Assembly: GCA_964019135.1 (NCBI GenBank)
Contig: OZ025260.1
Location: 19,400,254-19,464,253, forward strand
Source: Arenicola marina
Lineage: Eukaryota > Annelida > Polychaeta > Arenicolidae
Length of the DNA: 64,000 bases
Direction: 5' to 3'
The notes beneath the pieces were generated by a model. That model saw only the letters and a list, made by a program, of their open reading frames with translations. It was not told the DNA's origin and made no database searches. Shown here in pieces: positions 27,090 to 38,500 of this stretch. The position numbers and the translations under genes were made by a program. Position 1 is the first letter of the stretch. Every line of letters begins with the position of its first letter.

Positions 27090-30000
27090 CTGAGGCGAAA
27101 ATACACATAATATATAAAGATAGTAAGTAATATGTCGAAATATATGTCAATATTCAATATTCAGAGTATGCCTATGTATAATGTTTGATATATGGAAAGA
27201 CAATCATACGTTAACAGATATATCATATTACCGCTTTCACAGTGAATATCTTAAATCGTTTAAATAAATCTTTGCGCGCGTTAACACTCTTCATTGTCAG
27301 CCAGAGATGGAGCTGTGGACTTGGACATGGAACAGTACTTAAGAAAAGTCTCACATTCCACTCCGACCACCTTATATGTAAAACATAAAAATCCGTGTAT
27401 ATCATATCTTTGACCTTCCACTGACCTTGTAGTTACGCACGAACTCCAACCAGGCGAGGTCCTGGCCGTAAGCCGTGACGAAATCCACGTTGAACCGGTA
27501 GGTGCCTCCGAAGGGTGCCTGGAAGACGGGGTTCTTGAAGCCCCCGCCGTCGTTGGCCAGGACCTCGTCGAAGGTGACCATGTCACTTTCTGTCAGGGGC
27601 TGACGCCGGACGGCCGTGAAGATGACTGTGGGCTGCCAGCTGAAGGCCAGCTTGCCGGCCAGGCCTGGTACAGTGGGGGGAGGGTACGGTCAAATAATAG
27701 TGTTATTAATGTGACGATAAAAGGGTATTGTATGGATGCTGTATGTAAATTATCAGTGTGACCAATCTGACCAATCTGACCAATCTGACCAATCTGACCT
27801 ATCTGACCAATCTGACCAACATGATCAATGTGACCAATTTTACCAATCTGACCAATTACCAGGAAAACCTTGCTTTCCAAGGATAAGCAGACACATTCGT
27901 TCCCACACACCTTCATCCACCCAGTCCTATAATGTACACCTACTTCCCCAATTCCTCACTCCCCCACTCGCTCACTCCCCACCCGCTCAGCCAGTCAAGC
28001 GCCCACCCACCAACCTAAATAACCCACCCACACCCACACCCACACCCACACCCACACCCACACCCACACCCAGTGAACATACGACAACGTTACCCGCCAA
28101 TCTGTCAGCCAGACTGGCGATGTCTCAATGTGACACAGAGTTCCCCGAGGCAGTCGGGCAGCCCCCACCACCCCCACCCTCTTAAAATACCGCCGTCACC
28201 ATGTTGCCGGACCCTGTCTGAGTGCCGTTACCCGGGAGACACGTGGGCGTGTAGTGGGCGGGTAGTGAGAGGGTAGAGGTTGGGTAGTGGGCGGGTAGAG
28301 GTTGGGTAGTGGGCGGGTAGTGGGAGGGTAGTGATAGGGTAGAGGGTGTGTAGAGGGTGGGTAGTTGGCCAATATTTCACATTCTAAACGGCCCCTTTAC
28401 TTGAGATTGTGGAATACCCACAGCGAAACTCCAATCGGGCGCTGACGGTAACACTGGTGTTTACCGTCTTGTGGAAAGTTTACATCTCGATGGCCCAGAC
28501 TGTCTCAGTACCTGTGGCAGACCTATGGGCCTTCCCCGAAATGTCAAGGGGGATCACTCGACAAATCTTCCACTTAGCGCTAAGTTTGGTAGCGTACCCT
28601 AAGTGGCCATTATGAATACGGCCCCTTTAAACGGGAACCTACATTTACGTAACGAAACCTCGAATGATCGCCTCTAACTATTTCTTAACGTTTTAACGCG
28701 TCAAATGGGATAATGACACATATCTCTAACAGCGCTCTCGAATAAACGTAACAGGTACTCTATTTTGATGGCACAATATATTGGGATCTCGATTTTAACA
28801 TTGTATATTTTTAAACGATATCGACTCTGACATTTTATATTGGCAACGATCTCGATTTTAAGAGATTAGAAGCACTGCAGACAGACATTAAGCTAAGCAC
28901 GGATATGTCATTTACCAAAGTTAATTTACAGATCTAGCACGCATGTTTACATCAGCTTATGCAATTGCAACACACGTTATATGACGTGGTATGTTCACTG
29001 ACCTGGAGAGATCGGTATCTGGGGTCTGGCAGGCAGCTGTTCGCCTGAGACAGCTGTCTCGTTAGCGGCATCCCCCTCAAAAGCTGCCTCGACACCTTCC
29101 AGCTTCTCCACGGCGGCGGTTTCCTCTACGGCGAGGGCGGTATTCTCTTCAACTGAGGTGGTTTTCTCTTCAACTGAGGCGGTTTCCTCTTCAACTGAGG
29201 CGGTTTCCTCTTCAACTGAGGTGGTTTCCTCTTCGACGGGCGCAGTTTCCTCCTCGACGGGGGCAGTTTCCTCTGCTGCTGGGGCAGTTTCCTCCTCGAC
29301 TGGGGCAGTTTCCTCTTCGACGGGGGCAGTTTTCTCTTCAACGGGGGCAGTTTCCTCCTCGACGGGGGCAGTTTTCTCTTCTGCTGGGGCAGTTTCCTCC
29401 TCGACGGGGGCAGTTTCCTCCTCGATGGGGGCAGCTTTCTTTTCAACGGGGGCAGTTTCTTCTTCGACGGGGGCAGTTTCCTGTTTCTTTTCCGTTGGAT
29501 CGACTTGCTGCGTCTTTTCTTCCTCCACCTCCTTCTGAATCAACTTGAACAGTTCCTCCGCTTTCTGTTTCATTTCGGCCAGGGCAGCCTCATTGCCCTC
29601 CTCCTGGGCGGCGGCCTTGACCTTCTCCAGGGCCTCGGGCAGCTCCTCGGCTGTCGGGATCTTGACGCCCTCCGGCAGCTGATCCAGATGGGTGGCGAGC
29701 CACTCCTCCTCCTGTTGGACCTTTTCCCTCAGGCGACTCACGATCTCAGCCACCTCATCCAGCTCCTCCGGCAGGTCTGCGGGAATGGCCAACCAGCACG
29801 TTAACACGGGATTAACAGCTAGCTTGCTTAATTAAATATACTAGCTTTACTCGAATAAGTGTACTAGCTTTACTTAATTAAATGTATTAGCTTAACTTGA
29901 TTAAGTGTACTAGCTTTACTTCATTAAATGTACTAGCTTTTTTACTTGATTAAGTGTACTAGCTTTGCTTAATTAAATGTACTAGCTTTACTTGATTAAG

Positions 30001-30745
30001 TGTACTAGCTTTACTTAATTAAATGTACTAGCTTTACTTGATTAAGTGTAATCTTTACTTAATTAAATGTACTAGCTTTCCTTAATTAGGTGTAATAGCT
30101 TTACTGTATTTAATGTACTAGCTTTACTGGATTACGTGTACTAGCTGTACTTAATTAAATTTACTAGCTTTACTTCAATAAATGTACTAGCTTTACTTGA
30201 TTAAGTGTACTAGTTTACTTAATTAAATGTACTAGTTTTACTTAATTAAATGTACTAGCTTTACTTGATTAAATGTACTAGCTTTACTTAATTAAACCTT
30301 AAATGTTAGCATTGGCTGAGCGGTATAACGATAGGCCTATAACGATGTGCCAATCGGTGGATCTAGTCAAAGCAAAACTTACCAAATAGCGTCTCCCTGT
30401 CACATATAAATGCTCGTCAGCGGCTTGTCACCAGTCTTTTTAACACACGTGTCACTCGATGCATCAAACAAGTATTTGGCATCTCGTGTTATTTAATGTT
30501 ATGTTATCCTCCCCAACCCCAAACGTGTATCTCCTCTTTCGCACACCCCCCCCCCCTCCTCTACCACCACCACCAAACACATATATTAGCAACACAAAGA
30601 GCTTACTGTCATAAATTTCAGGCAATGGGTTTCCTCCGCTAGGGGCCCCCACAGCGGATCCATCAGTTTCAGTCTCCACTGGAGCTCCGCTGCACCGCCT
30701 AGCGGTCACAGCCAGTAACACCAAACACAGCACAGCTCTCATCAT
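26445..30745 (-). CDS. Gene A: secreted C1q-domain protein with coiled coil and repeat tail (four exons)
   Basis: Coding exons are 30745-30607, 29776-29003, 27664-27426 and 27089-26445. Splice sites are GT-AG, the phases 1, 1 and 0 close, and the sum is 599 codons including TAA, giving 598 residues. Residues 1-20 are a signal peptide (MMRAVLCLVLLAVTARRCSG). Residues 48-136 are Glu/Lys-rich and probably coiled coil. About 147-275 are 18 variants of TAPVEEE. About 310-445 are a C1q globular domain. About 448-519 are an amphipathic charged helix, followed by a tail with 18-residue repeats. C1q-domain proteins usually trimerise and bind ligands outside the cell; here a coiled coil takes the place of a collagen stalk. 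A C-terminal extension after C1q is unusual. The ligand is unknown. Confidence 0.9.
27426..27664 (-). CDS. Gene A exon 3: N-terminal half of C1q domain
   Basis: Acceptor TGTACCAG|GC and donor CTACAAG|GTCAGT. It encodes KLAFSWQ, then VTFDEVLAND, FQAPFGGTYRFNV and LAWLEFV. These match the C1q pattern of a conserved Phe near the start, an F-x-x-V-x-x-N strand, and the A-P-x-x-G-x-Y-x-F motif. Phase 1 to 0. Confidence 0.9.
27758..27857. repeat. 9-bp tandem repeat in gene A intron 2
   Basis: About ten copies of CTGACCAAT with substitutions toward the right end. It lies about 95 bp upstream, in gene terms, of the exon 3 acceptor. Confidence 0.85.
28024..28075. repeat. CCCACA microsatellite
   Basis: Uninterrupted six-base repeats in intron 2 of gene A. 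Loosely repeated GGGTAGTGGGCGGGTAG sequence follows at 28240-28370. Confidence 0.9.
29003..29776 (-). CDS. Gene A exon 2: coiled coil and TAPVEEE repeats
   Basis: Acceptor CCCGCAG|AC and donor CTCCAG|GTCAGT, 774 bp, phase 1 to 1. The first part encodes heptad-like Glu, Leu and Lys-rich sequence such as EALEKVKAAAQEE. The second part is a 21-bp coding minisatellite (about 29126-29475) giving TAPVEEE variants, with TASVEEE forms at its distal end. The opposite strand is also open, but only as a shadow. Confidence 0.9.
29815..30303. repeat. 23-bp minisatellite in gene A intron 1
   Basis: About 21 copies of a 23-bp unit containing TACTAGCTTTACTT. Two unit types, ending TAATTAAATG and TGATTAAGTG, often alternate, giving a 46-bp period. 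The array starts about 37 bp from the exon 2 acceptor. Confidence 0.9.
30607..30745 (-). CDS. Gene A exon 1: signal peptide
   Basis: Starts ATGATG. A strong hydrophobic core (LCLVLLAV) ends at RRCSGA, a good signal-peptidase site. The donor is GACA|GTAAGC, phase 1. Immediately upstream of the ATG is TTTTTGTTCCAG|AC, a plausible acceptor, so a 5' UTR exon may lie further upstream. Confidence 0.85.
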
Positions 30746-33700
30746 GTCTGGAACAAAAATATTTCCGAATTGAAATTATGTATTCTTTGTTGAACAGATG
30801 GCAACCACAACAAACATGATATAATAATAATTATTATATTACGTACGATTGGATAAACAGTAAAAGTAGCACTGAAATAAATATTCTTTTTGCGACGACA
30901 AAATCACCATGAAATACGGTTTAAGATTTAAAGCACGACCATGCGGATCAATATACTAGCACCGTAAGGCAATTATATCCAGCCACGCAAAGGGCACTGC
31001 ATGCAAGTCGTATATTATAAAGTAAACAAATTGGTCTGATGACTGATGACTAAATAACATAAACTAGAGACATTTGCAATTTATGCAATGCCCGCTTTCT
31101 TTAAAATATGTTTTTGTCAGTCCAATCAAGTATTAAGTCCCTCAAGTAAAGATAGTCCGGATTCGAAGTCAAATATGTGGCCCGGTGGTTGTGACCACGG
31201 CTGTAACTACCTGATGCTGTCACGTGGTCACCGATAGACTCGGCGCTTTCTCTGTGGAAAGGGGTGCGTCCGACACCTCGAAAACCAGCAAGTGATATGT
31301 GGCGGACGAATTCTGCTTCTGCCGGGTGTAGATCTAGGCGATCCGCAGATTGCGGCTTTATCACACAACCGTGATACGCCCCCAGGCATAGTCAACATGA
31401 CTCAATAGTCATGTGGGGATATGTAGCGTACATTCCTGGATTATCCGTGGGCTATTGTGCATTAGCCGAGCCCAACAGATAGGACTCCCCCCCCCCCCGC
31501 CCCCAACGCCAGCTCTCCACCTGTTCCTGATTTACAGCCCCATGCTCATCCCCAGTCAGCGCCTGCACACTGTCCTCACTCCCTACTATGGACATCTACA
31601 GCGCGGTAGGCGGTATGGGCTTACCCACCCGCAAGGCAAAGATCAACAAGTCTGTCAGTGATATAAAATATACATATATTGGTGTGTCCCCGGGGAATAA
31701 ATAAATGTCGTCTGTTTGCACAGAAACGCGCGAAATAAAAAGTCGTCTGCTTCGATTGGGAGCATGAGTGGACAACACCGCTATGTTGGTGCGGCCGAGG
31801 CGGCAACAAGACAGACCTGCCATCTCGAGATCTGACTGCTGCTGATGGGCGGGTGACGGGGGGGGGGGGCAGCGAGGAGGCGGGTATAATGGTCAGGTCG
31901 CAGGGGTGAGCGGTCAGATATGTGGGCCGTGAAGTGGTGACTGTCTGTAGTCTGGATGTCTGGAGCGGAAGGTCACGCACGTTCGCCGTACCATCGATAT
32001 AGCTAACGGGACGGCGAGGTTGTATGGTGGACGAGGCAGGCTTTCGTACATGACAGGTCCATCAACAGACTATTAACTTTTAGCGTTCTCAGTTGTTCCC
32101 TATGTTATTAGTCGATAAATTGGTTGCATTTTGAGACATATATGAGTCATGTTGATGTAATTACGTGTAAGAAAAAACCAATCATGTACGTTTATCTTTG
32201 TTGTGAAAATAAATTCAGAGGGGGGGGGGTATCCCGGGGGGGTGGATACCCCCTTTGAATCGCGAATACCCAAGTATTAGGGAGAGTAATATCGAATCTT
32301 CAAGATGAGGATTGTTCAAGACTCGGCGCAAAAAAACACCTTACCGTGACATCGCAAATATCGAGGAGTTTACAGACTGCTATGATAACGGATCGCTGTA
32401 AATAGGGAAAGGGTCTTCGCTTTGCACCAGGAATTAATTATACGGATAACTATCCCGTAAGCGCGAATCTCCAAGGATTCCTGAATGCCAATTGCGTAGA
32501 TCGGAAAAGGTATACCCCCTCTATTCGGGATCCACGAGTAATTGTTAATCGTCCAACAAGTATTTTCATTAAGAGAGAGATGCGGTGGATGACACGTAAT
32601 TGTAAGTCCCTCCCCACTCCTCTCCCCGTAAGGCTCAAATATGTCCAAAAAGGACCATATATATTCAAGCCATATATTTATCCGAAACATGTCAATACCT
32701 ATTGCATTAAATAAGATCACAAACCAGAGGGGGGGGGGGGGTAGAGTGACTAGGCCATTCCCTTTGGTCTGGAAAGGACTGCAGTATTATTGTCCACGCT
32801 GACACGTTGCCATGCAGATATATGGAAGTAGGAGGAGGGGGAGGTGGGAGGGGGGGGGGGGGGGTGCGGGGTAATTCGCCCGATGTGAAGACGTGGGACT
32901 GACATGCTGTTGATGGGAAGGTGGATGGACCAAGTGTAACGCATTCTCGGAACAGGTAAACATGTAACGTTGGCCACTAGCGCACTTGGTAAGAGGATCG
33001 GCGGTGGAATGTTACCAGTGAACCAGCTGACGTAATGATGACGTCATATCTGGGGTTTCTGAGACCATTATTGTCAGATCTAATGGGAGTAGCACATAAA
33101 CACCACAATAGTTAGGACTAAAAAGTAAAGCAGGGGCATTGGAATAATGGATAATAATGACCACTGATCGCTTGATTTATTGGGTAGAATAAGAAAGTAT
33201 GTAGAATAATAATAGGCTGAATCATTTTGATATATATAAGGCGTTTTTTTTATAAATCAATAGGTTATTTATTTCACTAATGTGTGTGTGGCTCAAAATA
33301 AAGCCGGTTACAAAGAAGTCCTTGGCCTTAATTAACGTGAATGTGCGAAAAACCCAGTTTGCCGGATGTAATTCGGACTGTACAAAAAAAAATGTCCTGT
33401 CGTTTTGGCCAATTCTGTGTCAAATACTACATAAACACTTTACTTTAAATAACCCGTCCAATTAAGTTTATCGATCAGCTTGTTATTAGTACGACGATGT
33501 ATCAGTATTTAGATTTTACGTTAGTGGGTCGTCCACCTTGCGCAGTGGATTCTTCCACAGAAACCCTCGTTTCACACGAATGGTATTCTCGTGAATATTA
33601 GAGTTAGATCAGTGTCCGCACGGCGAGACGAAAAAGACTAAGGTTGTAGCAGTAACCAGTCGCAGTGGTTTTATCCCGGACGTGACGTCACCACGGAGCA

Positions 33701-33774
33701 GAGCCAAGTGAGTACGAGACGTCGGTATCCATCCACGATGATCAAGAAAAGCAAAGTCAATGGGAACATTTTCT
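30746..33774. other. Intergenic region between genes A and B
   Basis: No coding region is supported. It contains G or C tracts of ten or more bases near 31488, 31858, 32219, 32729 and 32852, and a copy of repeat family C (32353-32520). The promoter of gene A should lie here, but no clear TATA box or initiator was recognised. Confidence 0.55.
32353..32520 (-). repeat. Dispersed repeat family C, copy 2
   Basis: Reverse-complement match to 25417-25610, with small insertions and deletions. Confidence 0.8.
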
Positions 33775-33885
33775 AGTATTTATTGGTGCACGTACGGGAG
33801 GCATACACTGGATAGATACAGACCCTAACGAGTACTTATTGGTGCACGTACGGGAGGCATACACTGGATAGATACAGACCATCAC
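33775..33885. repeat. Two tandem copies of a 56-bp unit
   Basis: Copies start at 33775 and 33831, share GTGCACGTACGGGAGGCATA and are nearly identical. Confidence 0.9.
33779..33784 (-). promoter_or_regulatory. Candidate polyadenylation signal of gene B
   Basis: AATAAA on the minus strand, about 1.7 kb beyond the gene B stop codon and after the 66-bp array. If it is used, the whole array is in the 3' UTR. No nearer perfect signal was noticed. Confidence 0.3.
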
Positions 33886-34465
33886 AGTGGCAATAACGTG
33901 CTGTGAGTAACACACAGAACCATCAACTCAAGGTGAAATGAAATGCGTCGTGGGGGATCCTAACACCTGTTGTTATAATGATCTTTGTGCCTTCATTGGT
34001 TGACTAGCTGATTGATCCCAACTAAATCACTATAAACGCCAGCAAGACTAGGAATATCGACTGAGCCACCTATCACGCCTCCACGTATATCATGATATAA
34101 GCTGGCCTAATCTGTAGAATTTTTCTAGATTTTCACTTGGCCTATATTTGTCATATACAATAAATAATCACTATATTTCGGAATATATATATATATATAT
34201 ACTTCTATTTCAGGTCTCATGCCTCACTCGCAACTGGTTTTCTGTTTTTCTTGTGGAGTCACGGGCTTGGGTCTTCGACATTGCTCAGACATAGACATTG
34301 CTCAGACAAACAACTTTGAGCAATGAGAAACATATCTATTAGCCTCAACGACAGCTTACATCCACCCAAAACTCAATCAGGCCAGTGGTTACAGATACGT
34401 CGACAGAAATGTAAGGAGTGTGGGGGTCACATACAGTGACGCCCGAATCTCATTTAACTAGGACG

Positions 34466-35510
34466 TCAGAATATTGGAATCCCCGTCCCGTGACTATTAT
34501 CCAATGAGCTGGGGGTTCATTCTGTGTGACGTCACAATATTGGAATCCCCGTCCCGTGACTATTGTCCAATAAGCTGGGTGTTCATTCTGTGTGACGTCA
34601 CAATATTGGAATCCCCGTCCCGTGACTATTATCCAATGAGCTGGGGGTTCATTCTGTGTGACGTCACAATATTGGAATCCCCGTCCCGTGACTATTATCC
34701 AATGAGCTGGGGGTTCATTCTGTGTGACGTCACAATATTGGAATCCCCGTCGCGTGACTATTATCCAATGAGCTGGGGGTTCATTCTGTGTGACGTCACA
34801 ATATTGGAATCCCCGTCACGTGACTATTATCCAATGAGCTGGGGGTTCATTCTGTGTGACGTCACAATATTGGAATCCCCGTCCCGTGACTATTATCCAA
34901 TGAGCTGGGGGTTCATTCTGTGTGACGTCACAATATTGGAATCCCTGTCACGTGACTATTATCCAATGAGCTGGGGGTTCATTCTGTGTGACGTCACAAT
35001 ATTGGAATCCCCGTCACGTGACTATTATTTAATCAGCTTGGGGCCCATTCAGTGTGACGTCACAATATTGGAATCGCCGTCACATGATTATATTACCCAA
35101 CAGCTGGGGCTCACTAAGTGTGACGTCACACTATTGGAATCGCCGTCACATGATTATATTACCCAACAGCTGGGGCTCACTCAGTGTGACGTCACACTAT
35201 TGGAATCGCCGTCACATGATTATATTACCCAACAGCTGGGGCTCACTAAGTGTGACGTCACACTATTGGAATCGCCGTCACATGATTATATTACCCAACA
35301 GCTGGGGCCCATTCAGTGTGACGTCACAATATTGGAATCGCCGTCACATGATTATATTACCCAACAGCTGGGGCTCACTCAGTGTGACGTCACACTATTG
35401 GAATCGCCGTCACATGATTATATTACCCAACAGCTGGGGCTCACTAAGTGTGACGTCACAATATTGCAATCCCCGTCACGTGGCAATATTATCCAATCAG
35501 CTGGGGCTGT
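34466..35510. repeat. 66-bp minisatellite reaching into the gene B stop codon
   Basis: About 16 copies of a 66-bp unit with GTGTGACGTCACAATATTGG and a CCAAT-containing part. There are two subfamilies: left units carry CCCGTGACTATTATCCAATG and right units CACATGATTATATTACCCAA. The right end overlaps the last codons and stop (35497-35510) of gene B. Because 66 is divisible by three, a long spurious frame runs through the plus strand. Confidence 0.95.
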
Positions 35511-38500
35511 GAAAGCTCATCCTGGGGAGGCGCGAGGCGCTGGGGCTGGTCACCAGCCTCACCCCGTGACGGTTGTAGAACGACGTGACGTACTCGTCCT
35601 CACTCTCCCCGGCGTCGCCATAGCAACCGCTGGTCCGCCTGGGTGACATCTGGACATCGTCCGGGTAGTCGAATGGAGGTAGAAGAGACTTAACTGGCGA
35701 CAGCCTGGGGTACGGCCTGCCATCGGTGAGGTACGGAGTGGTAGTGAGAGATCGTAGCTCCGGGTACGAGTTGACGCGCGGGGTGGCAGCCTGGGGCGCC
35801 CCCACCCCCGAGGGTCTCCCGGTGGCCGCACGGGGCCCGGTGAAGGTCGTCACTGGCGACCCCACGAAGGCGGGGTAGGACAGGCCCGGTAGCGGAGTCA
35901 TCGGGGACGGAACCCAATCCAGATTGCTGTAGATGTTGGTCCATGTCGGGATCGAGGCGTCGTCTCCGGATTCCGCCTGACTCCTTGAGATCGGGATCCG
36001 GATCCTAGAGTCCGGATCCAGAGACGGCGAGGTCGAGCGGTGCTTGGGGAGGCGCACAGCGGCCGCCGGGAAGGGCCGGGTCAGCGTCCAGGGACTCTCC
36101 GGCTGCTTGGCACTCGCGGGCTCCGGTGTCAGGGACGGCCGTTTGCGTTGTTTCATCAGGGCCCTGACGGTCCTGCGTTTGTGCTTGGCCTCGAGGCAGG
36201 GCTTGACAACCCCCCACACCAGCAGGGCCACGCCCACGGTGGCCGGCAGCAGCACACACACCATCACGTCCAGCCACTCACACCCAGCAATGACCACGCA
36301 AGAGACGAACCCGGGCCGACCGGTCGATGACGTCAGAGCCACGCGGACCAGCCCCAGCGTGGCGAGGAGGAGCAGGAGGGACAGGGACGCGGCCTGGAGG
36401 AGATTGGGCAGGCGGCTGCGGAACGGTCTCACCGCTAGGTGGAGCAGCAGGAACGCCAGGCAGCCCGAGGTCAACAGGATGTGACGCAGAAGGCGTTCCG
36501 TGGCGTACGTGATCAGAAACACGTAGACGAGTCGCTGCAAGGTCAGGACACCCTCCCAGCATACGCCGCCCCACACGTCATCCCGGTAGGGGGCGCTCAA
36601 GACGCCCGAGATGGCCTCCACGTTTTCCGCCGGCTGCCGGAAGTGGCTGTCCCATCCTTCCAGACACCCCGGTTCTGTGCAGGGCGCGCAGAACGTCCGG
36701 CCAGTCCCGGCGCATGTGACGTCATCAGGCCGCCATTGCACGCTGAAGGTGGACATGCCGGAGTCGATGCTGTCCCGCTGCTCCGGGTCTCCCTTTGGCG
36801 GCGCCTTGCCCTGCTTGCTCTGCTTGCCTCCTCCTCCTCCTCCTTCCTGTGTGGCCTTGAGCTCCGTCGCTTTGTACTCCTGCTCCAGTGCCGACAGCCG
36901 CTGTGCTCGCTCCTGCGTGCGCCAGAGGTGGTACTTCCAGCAGAGAACGGGCGAGAAGAACAGAGGAAGAGACAGAGAGAGGTAGAACCACGTGACTGAG
37001 ATCCTTCCGACGGCCAGCAGCCTGGGCGCCAGCAGCAAGACGACGAAGAAGGGGGCGACGTACACGGCGAACAGCATGACGGGAAGCCACTGCCACGCCT
37101 GGAGGCAGACGACGTTGGCGTCGATGTGCAGCAACATCTGGCCCCCTACGTCCTGGCAAGACAGCAAGGTCAAGGTCGACTGAGCGATGCTCTGGAACGT
37201 GTACAGGAATAGCGCCAGGATGGTGCAGAGAAACCTAGCGTCGAAGCCGTAGGAACCGATCTGCTGCGCTCTGGGCAGTTTGAACAGCGCCCGGCAGCCG
37301 TAGGCCAGCAGACACACCAGGGCCAGCAAGACGTATTGGTAGACGAAGAGCAACAGCTTGAAGCCCACTTTACCCACTGCGTCGACGCCGGGAAAGAAAC
37401 AGAAGTTCCACTCGATGTCGATGAAATTGAAATTGAAGAAATCTCGCGTGGAGTAAAGCAGGGCGTCGGGGAAAAATTCGCTGGGTGTGCGGACGTGACT
37501 GGACGCAAGCAGCCAGTGATCCGTGACCGCGGATTTGACCTTGAGAAGGGATGCCACCTGGATGAAGTACATGAAGATCTGGAAGTACCCGTATTCGGCG
37601 AGGGGGGATTTCTGCACGTCGTCGCGGTCGTTCCAGCGAGACATGACGAAGCGGTTGACGAAGACGACCAACGCCCGACTCATGTCGTGCTCAAACATGA
37701 AGAAGAGGACCAGAATGAGGCCGTACAGGGCCACGGTCAGGATCTGGACCGGATTCCGGATCACGCCGCAGTCCGCGTCCGGCACACACCGGGTGGTGAC
37801 GAGCGACTCGGACCAGCCTGGACGGCAGGCTCCGCACAGCGTTCCGGATCTGTGCGGCTGGCAGGATGTCAGCGACCCCGTGACGTCAGTCAGATTGCGC
37901 GCGCAGTAGTCATCCGGACAGCTGACCATGGTAACGGCGACGGTGGCGGCCTCCCGTAGCTCGGTCGTCCGGATCGGGCGGGTGAACCCCCAGAATCCGT
38001 CCTTGTTCCGGATGGCGCCGCGCGCACACTCGGCGCCGCTTGGACACGTGAGGCACGTGATCGGGTCACGTGACACCAGAGACGTGGTCCGATTGGCGTT
38101 GGAGATGACGATGGAGTCCAGATCGAGGCTGTAGCGGCCGTCGGCGCAGGGCTCGCAGTACACGGACAGAGCCTCCAGGCCTCCCAAGACAGATCCAGAG
38201 GGTCGGGATTTCTCCCGGATCATGTGTCCCGGCGCACAGGTGAAGGTCATATTAGCGCTGAGATCCGTGTTGGAGGTGTCCCGGGATTGGTAGCGAAATA
38301 CAGGTGCCGTGGCGTCTGACATCCTGGTGACCTTAACCTTGGTGTCGTTAATCCTCACGTGGCCGGCCGCCTCTATGAGCTCCGCTGCTCCAGACGCCAC
38401 TGACGACCCTTCTATCGTACACCCGTTCAACAGACAACTGGCTCCAGGGCCCACGAACAATGCGCTGCCCTCCATACCCGCCACGTTATCCCTGAAGACA

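Noticed and set aside
26382-27110. Plus-strand open frame of 242 codons over the C1q tail
   Set aside because: Shadow of gene A exon 4; the minus strand has C1q signatures, splice sites and a matching phase.
28240-28370. Telomere-like GGGTAG repeats
   Set aside because: The spacing is irregular and the unit is not TTAGGG; it is simple G-rich sequence inside an intron.
29158-29538. Ser/Val-rich plus-strand frame
   Set aside because: Antisense of the TAPVEEE coding repeats in gene A exon 2.
34474-35646. Plus-strand open frame of 390 codons
   Set aside because: It is the 66-bp array read through, open only because 66 is divisible by three, and it runs antisense into gene B.
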